Numbered from the stretch's first letter, positions 1 through 12,690 are shown. The stretch is DNA of 64,000 bases from Reticulitermes lucifugus (GCA_026260175.1 JAKCWW010000178.1:49945-113944), one strand, 5' to 3'. Notes: a model not told the origin generated them from the sequence alone. Numbers and translations: made by a program.

Positions 1-3000
1 GATGTACCTTAGAACTATCTCCTATCTTCCGATAAGCAATACAGTTCAAAATTTCATCTTCAACACAATTAATTGGTGCAAAATTTGTTTATGATGCACA
101 ATATATCTTTATTACTATCGTTGCTCAAAATTCAGGACATTAATTGAATTTTGAATTTATGTTTCTAAGCGAATTGTCAAAATATTGATACTCCAAGCAG
201 CAGACTTCTTATTGCTAAGCTAATATTTGGCCGGTTACTCCAGAAATTCCCTGCTCTTTATGGAAGTTAAAGGTCCATTATCCTGTTCAAAACAGCCCAC
301 AACTTTACTGTATCGAGAGTCAGATGAATGCAGGCGTTATTCTCAAACCCCAATTCGTCAATATCTATTTTAATAGTATTGTCCTTTACACACGTGTCTT
401 CTAAGTGGTGTTTTCGAGTTTACTGATGAAGATTTTTTATTCAGTTCTCATACCGTATGTACCACGTTCCTGGTACTCTCCATCCTCCTTCATTTAAACA
501 CCTTATCGGGTTTTAATATTTGTCACAGTGTAAAAATAATGAAGTTATGTTTAGGCTTAATACTAGTGTAATTTTCTATCGAATATTCACTTACGGTGAA
601 AGAACAAGTTACACGTCCATGAAAATAAAGTATGAATTATAATTTGTTCTTCACACTTTTAGGTAGGAAGCAGCGAGACAAAGTATTCTGAATTCGAAGG
701 TAGAGGGGATTTCCCGAAATTAATCTGCTCTTAATTTTCTGTTGATTTAAATTTAAAATTTATAACGTCTTCCCCAATACTTTAACTTTGTTACCTTTTT
801 GGAAGATTTATCCGCTTTCTTAATATCATAAAAGAGGTATAATGTTTTTTCCCCCAAAAAGTAAGCTGTTCTGTAGTTCCTTTCATGAAAGTATATAACA
901 TGATAAACATATCCGGTCCACAGTTCTCTTGACCGTCAATTTTGAAAATTATGACAAATCATAAAAACTAGAGATTAAAAGGACAGTGCAAGACTGACGT
1001 ACGTGTATTTGTACCATTCTCTATTGAGCTGTTAGGTTTTTTGTTCTATATGTATGTGACATGAACCTCATCAATTGACTACAAAATGTGACGCCTCATT
1101 TGACTCGACTGATTGCCAAGTCCATCAACTTTGTGTCTGGGTGAGATTACACAACACGAGAGAGAGAGTGGGCAGATGAGAGAGGAGCAGAGATTGGAAC
1201 AGTACTGACACATAATCATAGCAGTGGGCATATCTGACATGACAAGGGAGGGAGGCTGATGCCACTGTCCCATGAGGCTGAAACCAAGTATGTCTAGCGA
1301 GGCTGGGAGGGTGTGGCAGACAAGAGGATGAAATTGTAATTTTCCGGAGTGTTTTTTAATTGAGTTTTGTTAACTCGAACGTAACCCTTCAAATATGGTC
1401 TGTGAGGAAAAGGGGTGTGTTTTAGATAGGGGCAGCAGTCGTTTCAATGGGGCAACTAATATAGCTGTCATACTCTTTCGGGAAAGCTGTCACTCAGTTC
1501 GCTCCAAATTTCGGTTGCATTGGCTCTTATTTTGCTTGGATTTACTGCCTGCAATTTTGCCTGCTCATCCCCTCTTTCTGTTATCGCATTAATTTCTCAG
1601 ATGTTCTGTAGCGTATGGTTTAAAGGCATTCGAAGAGTAATTGAAGAGTTAGCTGCATTTATTTTCAGTTTTATAGTAGTGACTAAACCGGGATTTCAAG
1701 GTTAGAAAATTTGTTATTTCTATAATTTATTGTAGAACAATATCAGAGAAAACTGTTAGTATGAAAAAGGCGCAGAATAAATTGCCAACCCTTTCTTCAA
1801 TGTAAGGATTTATGTTTTATTTATTTTCATTCAGCCACACTCAGAAAAGTTCCTCAGGTCTGCCTCGAAGGATATAGAGGTTAGTGTAATCGAGGTGCAT
1901 AAAATATGCTTTTCCTCAAATGGCGGCTGATTTGCAGGTCGCCAAGTTACACTATAGACCATACGTTCCAGCGTGTGGTCAAAAGTTCTGAAACAGGCCT
2001 CTTCAGTTTTACCGCAAATATTTCTTCAAGTGAGGAAAAGGAAGTACGTAACTTGAATGTTCAGTTTACTGCAGAGGAATTACTCCTTCTGTAGGGAAAA
2101 CTATGTGGCTGTCAAAACGGTTATATTCATTTTCGTAACGCAATTTAGATCTCTTCGTGTGTTTGACTTTCAGTGTGGTTAAAGATGTTTGGAACGGGAA
2201 TTTTGGTCCCTGAATGTTTGCCAGTTGATGTATTGTCGTGTTTCAGAAGAATTGGATCCTTTTTAAACATCGCTGTGAGAACCTCAGATATGGCGTTTTG
2301 GAGCAGTTTTTTTCTGCCGTCTAAATTCTTGTCAGATTCTGCGCTTTTGTAAGAGAACCATCTGTACTTGCGGTTACGAAACACGGATTCTTTCATTATA
2401 TCTCGTTGTAAAAGATAATGTAGGCTGTATAATTTTTTTCTGTAACGTTACATGACGGAAATTGAGCTTTCCAATTTCGAACTTCAGCAAATGTGCCTTT
2501 TGGAACATAATATTTTAATTTGTAGTACGTGCTTGCCCACCCGTGTATTGTGGTTACATAAAGTAAATTTAATGGAAAGCCTAAATGCTGGGCCGCTCCA
2601 CATAATTATTTTTCTACTATATGAGAATAAACATGATTATAATTAAATTATTGTAATGACTCAAATAGATGAAATCTGAAGTTTGAAACACAACGGACAG
2701 AGGATGCTGGACATGTTGATATACGAGTAATTGTAACAGTATAGATTTACAATTGGGATTTACCTGTTTCGAAAATGTACTGAGTTACTGTTACAGTAAT
2801 TGGCTTTCCTAATCATTATCCTAAATCTTTTAACATTATCGAAATCTGGGTCGATTTACTAGCAATTAATGCTTTGTGTAGGATTCCGCAATCTAATATG
2901 AGTCTGGAGACTAAGTTTCGTGAAAGAAGATTGTCAGTGTTCTTCAGATGCTCTAGAAACCACGGAGATTCTGTTGTAGAGCAGGACAAGAGGAAGAAGT

Positions 3001-3007
3001 GCGAGTA
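1..3007. other. Anonymous AT-rich DNA
   Basis: I see no recognisable gene or repeat family here. Open frames are short (84 codons or fewer), on both strands, and resemble nothing I know. A purine-rich GA stretch lies near 1159-1195. This may hold old decayed repeats or intron/intergenic DNA. Confidence 0.5.
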
Positions 3008-3185
3008 GGTTATTTAACGACGCTGTCAGTTGTTGAGATTTACACAACGTCGGTGGTAGATGGAATATAATTACGAAACTTTGGTAGAATGATACTGAGA
3101 AAGAAAACCTAAGTACTCGGTTCTAAAGCTGTTCCAGTGTTACTTTTTCCACCACAAATTTTACAGGATTTCGCCTGGGGTCGAA
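3008..3185 (-). mobile_element. SINE family A, 5'-truncated fragment
   Basis: On the minus strand this is the body and 3' part of the SINE also present at 8774-9035, 20376-20602 and 38174-38375. The shared pieces are GTTATTTAACGACGCTGTCAG at the plus-strand left edge, the CTAAGTACTCGG block, and the CCAGTGTTACTTTTTCCAC block. The tRNA-like head is missing, as expected for a 5'-truncated or eroded copy. Family membership is seen directly from copies within the window. Confidence 0.75.
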
Positions 3186-5719
3186 GGTAGTATAAAATGC
3201 TTCCTTTCTTTTCCTCTCTAATTCATCATATTCACGTTGATTCTATAACTTGAAAGTTGAGAAACTGTCATATCTGAACCAAAAATCGGTAGTTCATTTA
3301 CGAATTTACGATTTTCGAGGATTTTTCTGTTCCGAATGAATTCAGGATATGAAATTTGGCATTGTAGCAGAAAGAAGACAAACTAAGGAGCCATTTGGCT
3401 TTTTAAAATATTATGTATATTTCTTACATTTAGGTTATTTAGGAGGGGTTGAGCTTATGTTTGCTTGAAATAATCTTACATTTTATAAAGGCGAATTGGC
3501 CACAAGATGTGAATAAACACGGTTATGTTATCTAGTGTCATCGAACATCAATTTGATTTGCTGCTTTGATAGTCAAAGGCCTGCTAGTTTTACTGTATAC
3601 TAATTTTGTTGTGTGCGTGCTACAGACTAGTGTCAATACACACGTTACGTTGTCGGCACTGTAACTCTAGGGATTATAGACACGTCATCACAACACACGC
3701 GACTTCTGAGAAATGAGCGGAAGTAACCTTGCCCCTTGTGAGTGCTCCACGAGCATAACTCATGTTCTAGTTAAATGTTTCACCTGTGTGAGAAAATATA
3801 GTCATAAAGGAAATAACGATAATCGGTTTAAGGCGGTAATATCTCGAATTATATAAACATAGATACCTTATAAATAATAATAATAAATACGCAATTATGT
3901 TTTAAAAGAAATCTCTGTTCTGTTGCACCTGTCTTTAAATTACAGTATATTGGTCGAGGGCATTATGCATGTGTTCACCTAGCCGTGTATAAATCATCTC
4001 AGAGTAACGTGTAACATTTTAAAGCCTTTCCCCTCAGATTACCGCAATTGGAAGTCGAGCACACAAACAATGATTTTATTGTTACTTCTCCGAGGAAAGA
4101 GTGACCTAAAATTACCTAAATCTAAAGCCGAGGTCTGGAGGGCATGGCATTTTATTTTTACAGCACCTGTACGTTTCCACGGCGCGTTTTTTTAATCGCA
4201 AGGGACACTGTGCCTCATGCTAAGTAACGTTTAGTTTTCTGACGTTATTTAAGAGTAGTTAAGCTTATTTCTGTGTTTGAAATCCCGTACATTTTGGTAG
4301 CAGGCGGATTCTGCGCCCTTAAGATTTTCCTAATGCTTATACTTAGGACGTAATAAAGTCATTCATTAATCACTGTAATGAGCTTTCTTTAAAATATATT
4401 CTTACGTGAATATCACATACTCGTACAAAAGTACTCATAATTAAATTCCGCCGGGAGTTAATAGATTTGGTTAGCTTGATTTAATGACAGTAAATTACTT
4501 GTGATTACCAGGAACCCATATTTATTATGCTACAGAAAATACCAGAATCCTGTATCTCTCTACAAAGACTAATCCACTTTGACGTTGTCTTCTTTTTCAT
4601 GGTTGTGCTAATAGACTTGTAGAATGAATGCTCAAGGAAATGAATAACACATGACGTAGATAAACCCGAGAATCGCATTTGTAAGCTGTAGTAGCTGCAA
4701 TCACACCAATGCCGCTTCTGTAATTTTTTCGTATCAGCTAAGAAATGCATATCCTAATCCACAGGATGCTGCCCCAATTAAGAAAAAATTATAACATCAA
4801 AAGAAAGACAGGATCCAATTTCTAGTTGAACATTTCTTCTCAATGAGTATCACGGGTGTCATGCGACGACATCAAAGGAGGAGTGCCGTGTAAAACAAGG
4901 ATGGCTGATCTTTCATTACTTGTATGATGAGACTCGGGTAGACATACATGTACGTGTATTTTGATTGACTGACTGGCTTTATCTTGAGTTTCAGGAAGAG
5001 TAGAATATTAGAACGGCATGTCCTGTTTGTCCGCCTGTTTGATTGTGGCGTTAACATTACATTTCAAGATATTTTATGAAAATGAATAAGGATAGAGTCA
5101 TCTGTTGTTAAAAGTACCAATGTAGATGCTGTTTTATCTTTATCGTCCTTGTCGTCGGTGGCGTAGTCACTATACAAAAGTATAAACGGAAGACAGAACT
5201 TCGAGTCCTTCCAAGTCGTACAGAATACTTTCATCATTTTATATAATTTCCGACTTCTCTGTGATGAATCTGTTTGCATAACACAGTGTCGTTCAGTTAT
5301 TCTAGTAGAAGATGTCTGCCATTTATCTTTGAACGTGGATTCATTACAGTAGGTTAAAACGTCTTTGCCGCTGCGTGTTGTGTTGCTATGTGTCTGGTCG
5401 AACTACTGTGCCGGTAATTTCGACATATAAAATGGGACGGAAGGAAAGAATGGCTGGCGTTTTGCTTCCGAATGGGGAATAAAGTGCTCAAACCTAAGAG
5501 AAGAAGGAGAGGAATATTTCTTTGCCTAGCAGCGGCTGTGTATTAGCGGCTGACATGTACGTGCTAGGTTAATAAATTGGTGGGGATATGCTTGAAGAAA
5601 TTGCACAAAATAGAACGACACTTCGATGGTCGCTGCTGTCTGTCTGTCCATCCGTCTGCCTGTTTAATCTCTGGAAATATGACATAAGATTTCGACATTA
5701 GAATTTATTCGGCGAAAGC
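3186..5719. other. Anonymous DNA
   Basis: No feature supported. Short frames at 4505-5279 on the minus strand show no known domain. A run of CTGTCTGTCC-type short repeats begins near 5635. Confidence 0.5.
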
Positions 5720-5870
5720 GTTATTTCAGGCTACCGCATCGATGTAAATGAGATCTTCGCTCATCTGTGACTTTACGCAAAGTAGATTGATAGTTTGTTG
5801 CCGACGTTTCGGGACAACCTATCGGTCCCATCTTCAAGGGTGAAGCAGTCTAAAATAAATGCCGGAAACA
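5720..5870 (-). mobile_element. Foldback-element arm with hammerhead-like motif
   Basis: This is a single arm of the foldback family found as two-armed copies at 25165-25375, 40141-40385 and 49704-50199. On the minus strand 5801-5840 reads TTGAAGA, T, a stem GGGAC/GTCCC around a 9-base loop, GAAAC, GTCGG. That is the order of a hammerhead core, but the first core base is T instead of C. The outer end matches the 'CAGGCTTCCGCCGC...' edge of the other copies. No second arm is visible, so this copy is truncated. Confidence 0.65.
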
Positions 5871-5974
5871 TTTAGGTAAGCAGTTATATAGGGAATTGTA
5901 TGGGCAGTGTTTGGTTTTTGGAGAAAGTGATGCTCCCTTCCCCCTCCTTCAACTCCACTGAACCTATTGGCTAG

Positions 5975-6312
5975 CATCCAGGGTAACGAGAAGTCTCCAT
6001 GGAGAGGTTCTCACTAGATCGCCAATCATCCGGAAGAAAAAGCTAAAAGCCAAACATATGAAGAATAATTTCAAGAAAACGGTTCACAATCCGAACTCAA
6101 GCAATTCTGATAAAAATGATGACAGTGACTGCTGTGAAGAATGTGAGGAATACTACTACATAACGAAAGAGGAATGCGACTGGATAAAATGCTCAGTCTG
6201 TGAAAAGTGGCTACATGAAAACCGCACAATTTTCTCCAAAACCTGCATCGACTCTGGAAGTAACAACTGTTGTATGAATCTTGAAAAAAGTAAGAAATCT
6301 GCCAAGAAATAA
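5975..6312 (+). pseudogene. pogo/Tigger-like transposase, C-terminal relic with zinc finger
   Basis: The frame reads through from about 5980 (EVLTRSP at about 6010-6030, then a lysine-rich stretch RKKKLKAKH) into an ATG at 6058 and stops at 6312. The motif V-L-T-x-S-P followed by basic residues is typical of the end of pogo/Tigger (DDE_1) transposases. It is followed by an acidic stretch and a PHD-like zinc-binding tail: DCCEEC, then CDWIKCSVCEKWLHEN, then further cysteines. In relatives of this tail the residue after HEN is usually cysteine; here it is arginine, which would break metal binding. The catalytic DDE core is absent upstream, so this is a fragment. The ATG at 6058 is probably not a real start. 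The family call is from memory of similar insect proteins. Confidence 0.6.
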
Positions 6313-8773
6313 GAACGAGTCCGATAGCGATACAGAACATAAATTATTTAATTTGATTACGATTTTGTTTACTATAAATTTATTATTTTTTATTGCATTA
6401 TATGTGGGGCATCTTTCACCACAAATATGCCAAAGACGCCCTTTTGCAACCTTTGTAATTTTTGTTGCTGTCAGTAAACGAATTTAAATTTGTTATAAAG
6501 GAAACAACCGTTTTGTAGCAGAGACACTATTATACCTATTGCATATCAAGATATATCTTCTGGTGCTATAAGCAGTTGTAAAAATCTGTCAGAATGAAAG
6601 TGGTGCAACATTGTCCATTTTACTCTAATTACTAAATTTATCAAAGAACGTGGTAATAATATGAACAACACTCCTGAAAGAAATGCATTTTTCGTGTTTG
6701 AATATGTTCAAGTATCAGTGTATTTGAAAGAACGGACCGTCTTGAAGCCCATAAGGTTGAAAACACCGTGGGACAAAAGTAAGGCCCTAGTTTCGTGTGC
6801 AACGTAAGATCCATTTCTTGCCTTTAGAGGATTTTAAATATTATAACTTTTGGTGTCAGTGTACAATCTTTCGTAAGAGTGTATTTTCCAATAAAACATT
6901 TCTTTCAGCTGCTTGTCAACTGAAGTTGTCTGTGGTAAAAGCATTGTTACTCCTGTTTTAACCAGGAATTACAACCAACCTTTGAACCACTTTCGCCTAT
7001 AGGTAGTCATTCCCGCCACACAATGAAGGCCCGAGATGTGGCTTGATCATAATAGCAACTACAGGTTGAGCGGTGCCAGCCCTTCCGCAAAACACGCTCA
7101 TGAAGAACCTGCTTTAATTATAATGGCGAATATATCTTCCTCAGTAAGCACATGTAATGCGATTACACGAAGTACAAAATCACAGGCACTAGCAAGCCCG
7201 CAGGCAACAGTGTTTTAGAATAAAGGGTTTGTATTATTGTATATTGCATAACACATCACGATATGTATGATGCAGCCTTTCGAACATTTTTTAGTATCTG
7301 TGATTGTTTTTCTTCAATTTTAGCCTATATACCTTCTTAAAATTTGTTCAGCTTGGTGGATAATTATGTTGTGTGTGTTTGTGCGTGTGTATCTTCTTTT
7401 CGTGATTTCAACCTTTGAAGCAGTTGACCGATGTTTAAGAGACTTTATGTGAAAAATATACCATCCAAGGACATTTCAATATCGCAATTTTACGGTCGCA
7501 TATTCAGTAATAAGAACATGACTGATCCGCGAATTATTTAGACGCGGCGACGCTATTTTTACGTTCTTTGGGACCTGAAGTGACAACGTAACAATTTCAA
7601 AAGGTAATGATTTTAAAATTACCAGTAACAATATGGTTGACATAAGAATTAATTTTATTTTGTTATTTTATGGCGATAGCTAATGGACCATTAAACCTAG
7701 ACATATGAAATATGGGATAATAGTAACATTTAATAATTCCTATAGGCTGTGTGTAAGATATTGTTTGTAGGGGCAACAATTGCAAGGTTGGCAACGACAT
7801 AAATTCACAACATTATATCTGAAAATATAAAAATAACAAAATTTGTTATTAAGTAATAAGACTGCCAAAAGTCGAAGTAAAACAACTATAATAATTGTAA
7901 TAGTGATGTAGGGCAGCAAAAATGTGCAGCTGAAAAGTAGTCTTTTAAGTGCTTGGCTCAGAATTCCACGTATGGTGATTACAATACAGAATGTTATTTG
8001 TCATTTGTGTATATGAAGCAACTTCATAAACTCTACATCACACATATCTAACGACATAGATTCAAATTTATAATGACCATATATCCTGTCTCCTATCGCA
8101 GATATTTTTATTCCTTCATATTTCGATCTCCTACTTATGTTTCGGGCCTTTCTTTTTATTTACTTCGAAATAAAGCAGGTGAGGGAAAGAAGTAATGAGA
8201 GAGATTTCTATGAATAATGCACCTACTTTAAGTCTGGAGTCATGTAACTTGTTACACTGAGAGATGATTATTATGGTTTCCTCAGCCAAATTGTATCGTT
8301 ACAGCTTGAAATAACCCACGACAGATTTTTTGAAATAATTAGAATTTGTATTACATAGGCCTAATATTAAATATACTCTGCAGTGATCAAAGGTTGTTAA
8401 ATAATCTACGAATCGGGATTCAGTTACTCGTAAATGAGAAGCCTTGTCTGTGAATAACTGTCGACATTTTTGAGGAGCTCCTTGACTCTATCTTCAGAGT
8501 CTCTGCAGTAAGTTATTACTCTTCGCCAGCAGACACGGCTTTATATGCTAGTGGACTAGAATCTTCACCAACACACCCTCAAGAACCCCAAATCTCGCAG
8601 TCTACGAATTAGTCAAGTTTTAGGTCCAATTTTGAAGTGCACTTTAGCATACGTTTTCTATACCTTACAGCATTGACTTTGCATTGAGATATCTCAAGAA
8701 CATTTATGAGGAAAATCTTTCCGTGTGACAGTAGACGTAATGTAAGCAGAATTTTCATGTTCAGCCCTATTGG
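6313..8773. other. Anonymous AT-rich DNA
   Basis: No gene or known repeat recognised. 6313-6487 is AT-rich and could be the 3' remainder of the transposon carrying the zinc-finger frame just upstream. The rest has only chance-length frames. Confidence 0.45.
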
Positions 8774-9035
8774 GCCGTAACATGGCTCAGGCAATTATTT
8801 CCCGGACGTTCACCGTGGAGGCCTGGGTTCGATTCTAGGTCAGTCCGTGTGAGATTTATGGTGGACAAAGTGACACTTGGACTGCGGTTTCTCCGAGTAC
8901 TTCGGTTTCCGCCTGGAGTACCATTCCACCAATGCTCCATACACATATTCATTCATTCATTCATTCATTCATTCATTCATCCATCACCGACAACAGATAT
9001 GTTAGCAATTGACAGCTGTGTAGCGGTGTTACATG
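8774..9035 (+). mobile_element. SINE family A, near full length
   Basis: The copy begins with a tRNA-like head (ACATGGCTCAGGC as an A-box-like segment, then GGGTTCGATTC as a good B box at about 8825-8836). It continues through the family body (TCTCCGAGTACTTCGGTTTCC, TACCATTCCACC) and ends with GTTAGCAATTGACAGC, which matches the tail of the copy at 20376-20602. An (ATTC)n microsatellite has expanded inside it. Likely pol III transcribed and mobilised in trans by a LINE (family knowledge). No clear target-site duplication was found. Confidence 0.75.
8947..8980. repeat. (ATTC)n microsatellite
   Basis: About 8.5 uninterrupted ATTC units inside the SINE. The copy at 20376-20602 has only two or three CATT units at the same place, so the array grew from a seed carried by the SINE. 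Confidence 0.9.
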
Positions 9036-9340
9036 ATCACGGCGCGTCGAAGACAGTACATGCCTTCGAAATGTCGGAATTATGTAGCCCCGCTACACGG
9101 CGTAATATCCAAGAAGATTAGAATCATAAACATCAAGGCGATGGAAACCTCAAATCTCGCATATCAGATTCCTCTTTAGAAACGTTGTATCTATTATTTA
9201 AATATTTAAATGACACACGCACTAAATGCAGAACACGATCTGTTTATTTAATAGTATATATATTCCTGGTAGTTGTTTTACATATATAAGTTTATTTATA
9301 CCAACTACTGCACACCATTTAAATACATTCATTCTATATG

Positions 9341-9383
9341 CTCCTACATGTTTCGGCTGACGTTCTCAGCCATCGTCAAGGAG
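9341..9383 (-). ncRNA. Hammerhead ribozyme-like motif, core damaged
   Basis: On the minus strand: stem I 5' CTCC, core TTGACGA (consensus CTGATGA), T, stem II GGCTGA closing with TCAGCC, GAAA, the palindrome ACATGT giving a C-G plus A-U mini stem III, cleavage triplet GTA, and stem I 3' GGAG. All stems pair. The core differs from consensus at C3 (to T), which should abolish cleavage, and at the tolerant position 7. A relic of the motif in the opposite arm. Confidence 0.6.
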
Positions 9384-9419
9384 ACATTCTCTAGAGACTA
9401 TGGAGTCTATGGACAATAT

Positions 9420-9462
9420 CTCCCTGATGATGGCTGAAAATGTCAGCCGAAACATGTAGGAG
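9420..9462 (+). ncRNA. Hammerhead ribozyme candidate, type I, intact core
   Basis: Stem I 5' CTCC (9420-9423), core CTGATGA (9424-9430), T, stem II GGCTGA (9432-9437) with loop AAATG and TCAGCC (9443-9448), GAAA (9449-9452), C-AT-G mini stem III inside the palindrome ACATGT, triplet GTA (9456-9458), stem I 3' GGAG (9459-9462). Every invariant hammerhead core base is present, with four base pairs in stem I and six in stem II. Predicted cleavage is after A9458. Type I hammerheads with an extremely short stem III are known in Penelope-like elements and small animal retrozyme-like repeats, where the palindromic stem III may allow action as a dimer (established for the class). Activity here is inferred. 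Confidence 0.7.
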
Positions 9463-9533
9463 TATACAGAATGAATATATGTAATTGGTGTGCAGCAGTC
9501 GGTATAAATAAACTTATATACGACCTGTTTATT

Positions 9534-12500
9534 CTCACCCCTATTCTTGTGTTTGTTCGCTGGTAGTTTCAGTATGATCTATTAAGTTACCTCTTCTTTA
9601 ACAATTTCAGTCGCTGCATCTCCGCTAACGTGACACTCCACTACTCCAAGCGCAAACATAAGACGGAAACGAATTATAGTGTTTTATATTTTAAACGTCA
9701 TGTTACGAGGAACATGAAAGATTGTAGTATGCTTCTTAGTAAATTTCAGAAGAAAATATCCACTCACCGAAGAGGACATTCAGGACCTGCAACATAGAAT
9801 GTTTCAAACATCTGGCTTGAAGTTTCTCGTTGCATTTCTCCTCAATTTCCTCCTGACTAAAACTGAGAATATAGTCTGTTGAATTGGAAAGCCGTAGACA
9901 GTAAGAGGCAGATTGGAACGGGGCCGTAGACGGCTATGGCGTCTAGTGAAAATATAGTGGCACAGAGGCAGGATTATAGCGTGAGAACAAGATCCGTACC
10001 ACAGTAGCAGTTTCTGTAATCCCTTCTTTAAGACAAACTTTCCTTCTTCTCGTTTTCAATCCTCGTTTGTTTCGTATTGTGGCAGATGAATGTCTCGCGT
10101 CATTGGTGGAAGGGACAGTGTACTTAAGGCTGTCTATGTGACAGGGGTGGGAAGTTCCCAGTACGGATGTTCCGATTTCCATTTCCCAAGAAAACAGATT
10201 ACTGTGTCCTAATGTACGTAGTATCTTATAAATAACACTAACTAATATTTATCCTTTATGAAAATTTTGTGTGAAAAATATTACTATGTTGGCCTATGAT
10301 TTAGAAGCATTTTGTTAGACATTTATGCAAGTGCGATAGTGTATTTTCTAAGCGACTTCTCTTTCTAATAGTCTAGATATTGCGCTTCAAGTTTCTCACG
10401 ACATTGGAGATTTGTTGTGTTATTTTGGCTTCTTTAAAACGTGTATATCTACGTTTCGATTGGACATACTGCCTCCATATCTATGACGTAAATTCCTTCT
10501 ACCCTTACGACGGGAGAATTCCTTTGTTCGAAAAATGAATGTGTCTTTCTGTTTGCGACTTACTGAGCTAGGTAAGCCTAATGAATCGTTTTTATGAAGC
10601 GCGTGTTAGGTATGTGCAATTATACTCATGATACTAACCATCGGATTGTACGGAAGCATGTAGCCTCGCCGAGCTGACATCTGCCTGTTACCTCTTGTAC
10701 GCATATAACCTATCGGTTAATGCTTTATTGAAGCCGATACACCTTAAAACTACTTTCAGCAGTCGACAGTAAGAGGGTACGTTTAATGCAAACACCTTAC
10801 ATAACAGATATTTGTCCACTCAAGAATATTAAGTATTCTCCCAGTACTATCCTGCTCATTAAGGACAGGAGCTGGCAAATGGTATGTGTTAAACTCGTTA
10901 GTACAGGATGTTAAATGAATCGGAGTCTGAGGACTCTAACACGAAGTTTGGTTCACTCCACGTCAGAAAGAATGTTGAGGGGATAGCATGAACTATCTAC
11001 TGAGTAGTAAGCCGCTAAGTACGCCAAAATGTAGAACGCATTAACAACTCAGTGACAAATTCCTAACCCTTTCAAATAATCGTTCTTTACTTGTAAGGGA
11101 GGTTATCTTGCGCTATTACCATGCATATCTCTTTGTTCACCGCAATTTATTTTAGACGTACTGATGTGTTTGCGTTAATTTTGATGTCAACTTCGTACCA
11201 TTAGCGGTCACTCAGGCCTCTGAAACTCCTAATACCGCACCGTTGATGGAACCAAATTGATGTCCCTTCGGACTTTGGAGTTTCCAGCGACACTAAAGCT
11301 AATGGGTATGTGGAGAGCCCGAAAATTTTGTAGGTATCTTAAAAAAAATCTTTTAATTTATTTCTTTACAGAATGTTGAAAAACACTTCTGTATCACGAA
11401 GTTTATATTTAGCTTTTTCTTTGTCTGTGATTATTAATGAATTGCTTATAGGAGTCCACTGACTAAGATTTGGGATGTAGAGTTCATATGTTAACACGAG
11501 TCAGAAATCGACGAAATCTATCAGAAGTGGCCGTGATGCGAACAATTCTTATCAGAAGTAAAATGCGGATCTGAGGAGTGATAAGTGCATGGAACTGTTA
11601 CTTCCGTTGATGTAGCCAGTAAAAGGAAAAATAAACTGAAGAAATGTTTCATAATTTTTAATCTTCTGAGCATAAACTTTCCAAAGTCTGCGTTAACTGA
11701 ACATAGTTTCCCTATAATATCCTATGTGTTGTTAAATTCACATGAAGTGTTTACAAATTTGACTCCGTTGTTTTCTCTGTTCAAAGATTCATGGAGACTG
11801 CTGGTTTACATTGAACTAATCACCAAGTTTCTAATATTCGATACATAAGTTTTATTTTCCAGGACGTAACAATTACATTGATGACCGCGACAAAAATTAA
11901 TCACTGTAGCAGTAAGATTAATTAATATGCGTCACTTATGTAGTTTGTATCAGTCAAATTTAAGACATCAGTATTTGGTCTGTTCTTCGAAGCATCTTTT
12001 TCTTACTTCTGAGTTTTGTTCAGCCTTTAATTTTGGGTGTACATTGTTATCACCTTACACTTCGTTTTAAAATTGTTTGTTCTCATACACTTGTCTATGA
12101 ACTAAAACTTGTCTTCTGCAACATAATACCCCACAAAATTAATGGGATTTGGCGCGCTACTCTGAAGGTACGTGACAGTTGTGTACTCTGCCGCCGTCAA
12201 AAACAGTGATTGTGGAGGAGATAAACGCCAGGATCACAGCTATACAAAGATGCAAATTGAAAGCTTCATATAGGAACTGCTGTAAAATATAAATTTAAAA
12301 AATATGTCTTTTTTCCTGAAGACTCTGATTTTAATTAAGATGAGCTTCACTCCGACCTTCAGTTTTTGTAAACAGTGTTATAGTGAAATTTTCATCCATT
12401 GTGTTTCATCCAACAAGCTGTCAGAAACACAGTTCAGTGGATGAAGACTTTGGATCGAATTAGGTGGAATTTTTAATAACTTCTCCTTGAGGCTTTCTGT

Positions 12501-12690
12501 GTATTTCTGAGCAAATCATTAGGCATACAGAGGCATGTTTCTGAAATGTATGCCTATCATGTGTTTAAGATTTAAAAAACAACATTAAGGAATATGTTAT
12601 TGACTAAGACTCTACTGAAATTTACAGTTCACAACGTAGTCGTAGGTTTGTTACGACGGTAAAGATTCTCTCTTAAGCAATTTGACGCCA
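9534..12690. other. Anonymous DNA
   Basis: No recognisable gene or repeat. Several short frames on both strands (for example 9943-10182 and 11585-11848) show no known domain. Confidence 0.45.

Larger units (their letters stand above)
9283..9520. mobile_element. Foldback element with hammerhead-bearing arms (family H1)
   Basis: Two arms of about 100 bp in inverted orientation (9283-9383 and 9420-9520) flank a 36-bp centre. Both outer ends are TATATAAGTTTAT on the outside-in reading. The arms share the blocks GCACACCA, ATTCATTCT and CTCCTACATGTTTCGGCTGA. Each arm contains a hammerhead-type core, listed separately. There is no open frame, so the element would be non-autonomous. Imperfect direct repeats (CGATCTGTTTATT at 9236 and CGACCTGTTTATT at 9521) lie outside it. 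The left one is separated from the arm by 34 bp, so a target-site duplication is not proven. Confidence 0.75.

Noticed and set aside
418-440. CTGATGAAGA as a hammerhead-like motif
   Set aside because: Followed by T-rich sequence without stem II or GAAA.
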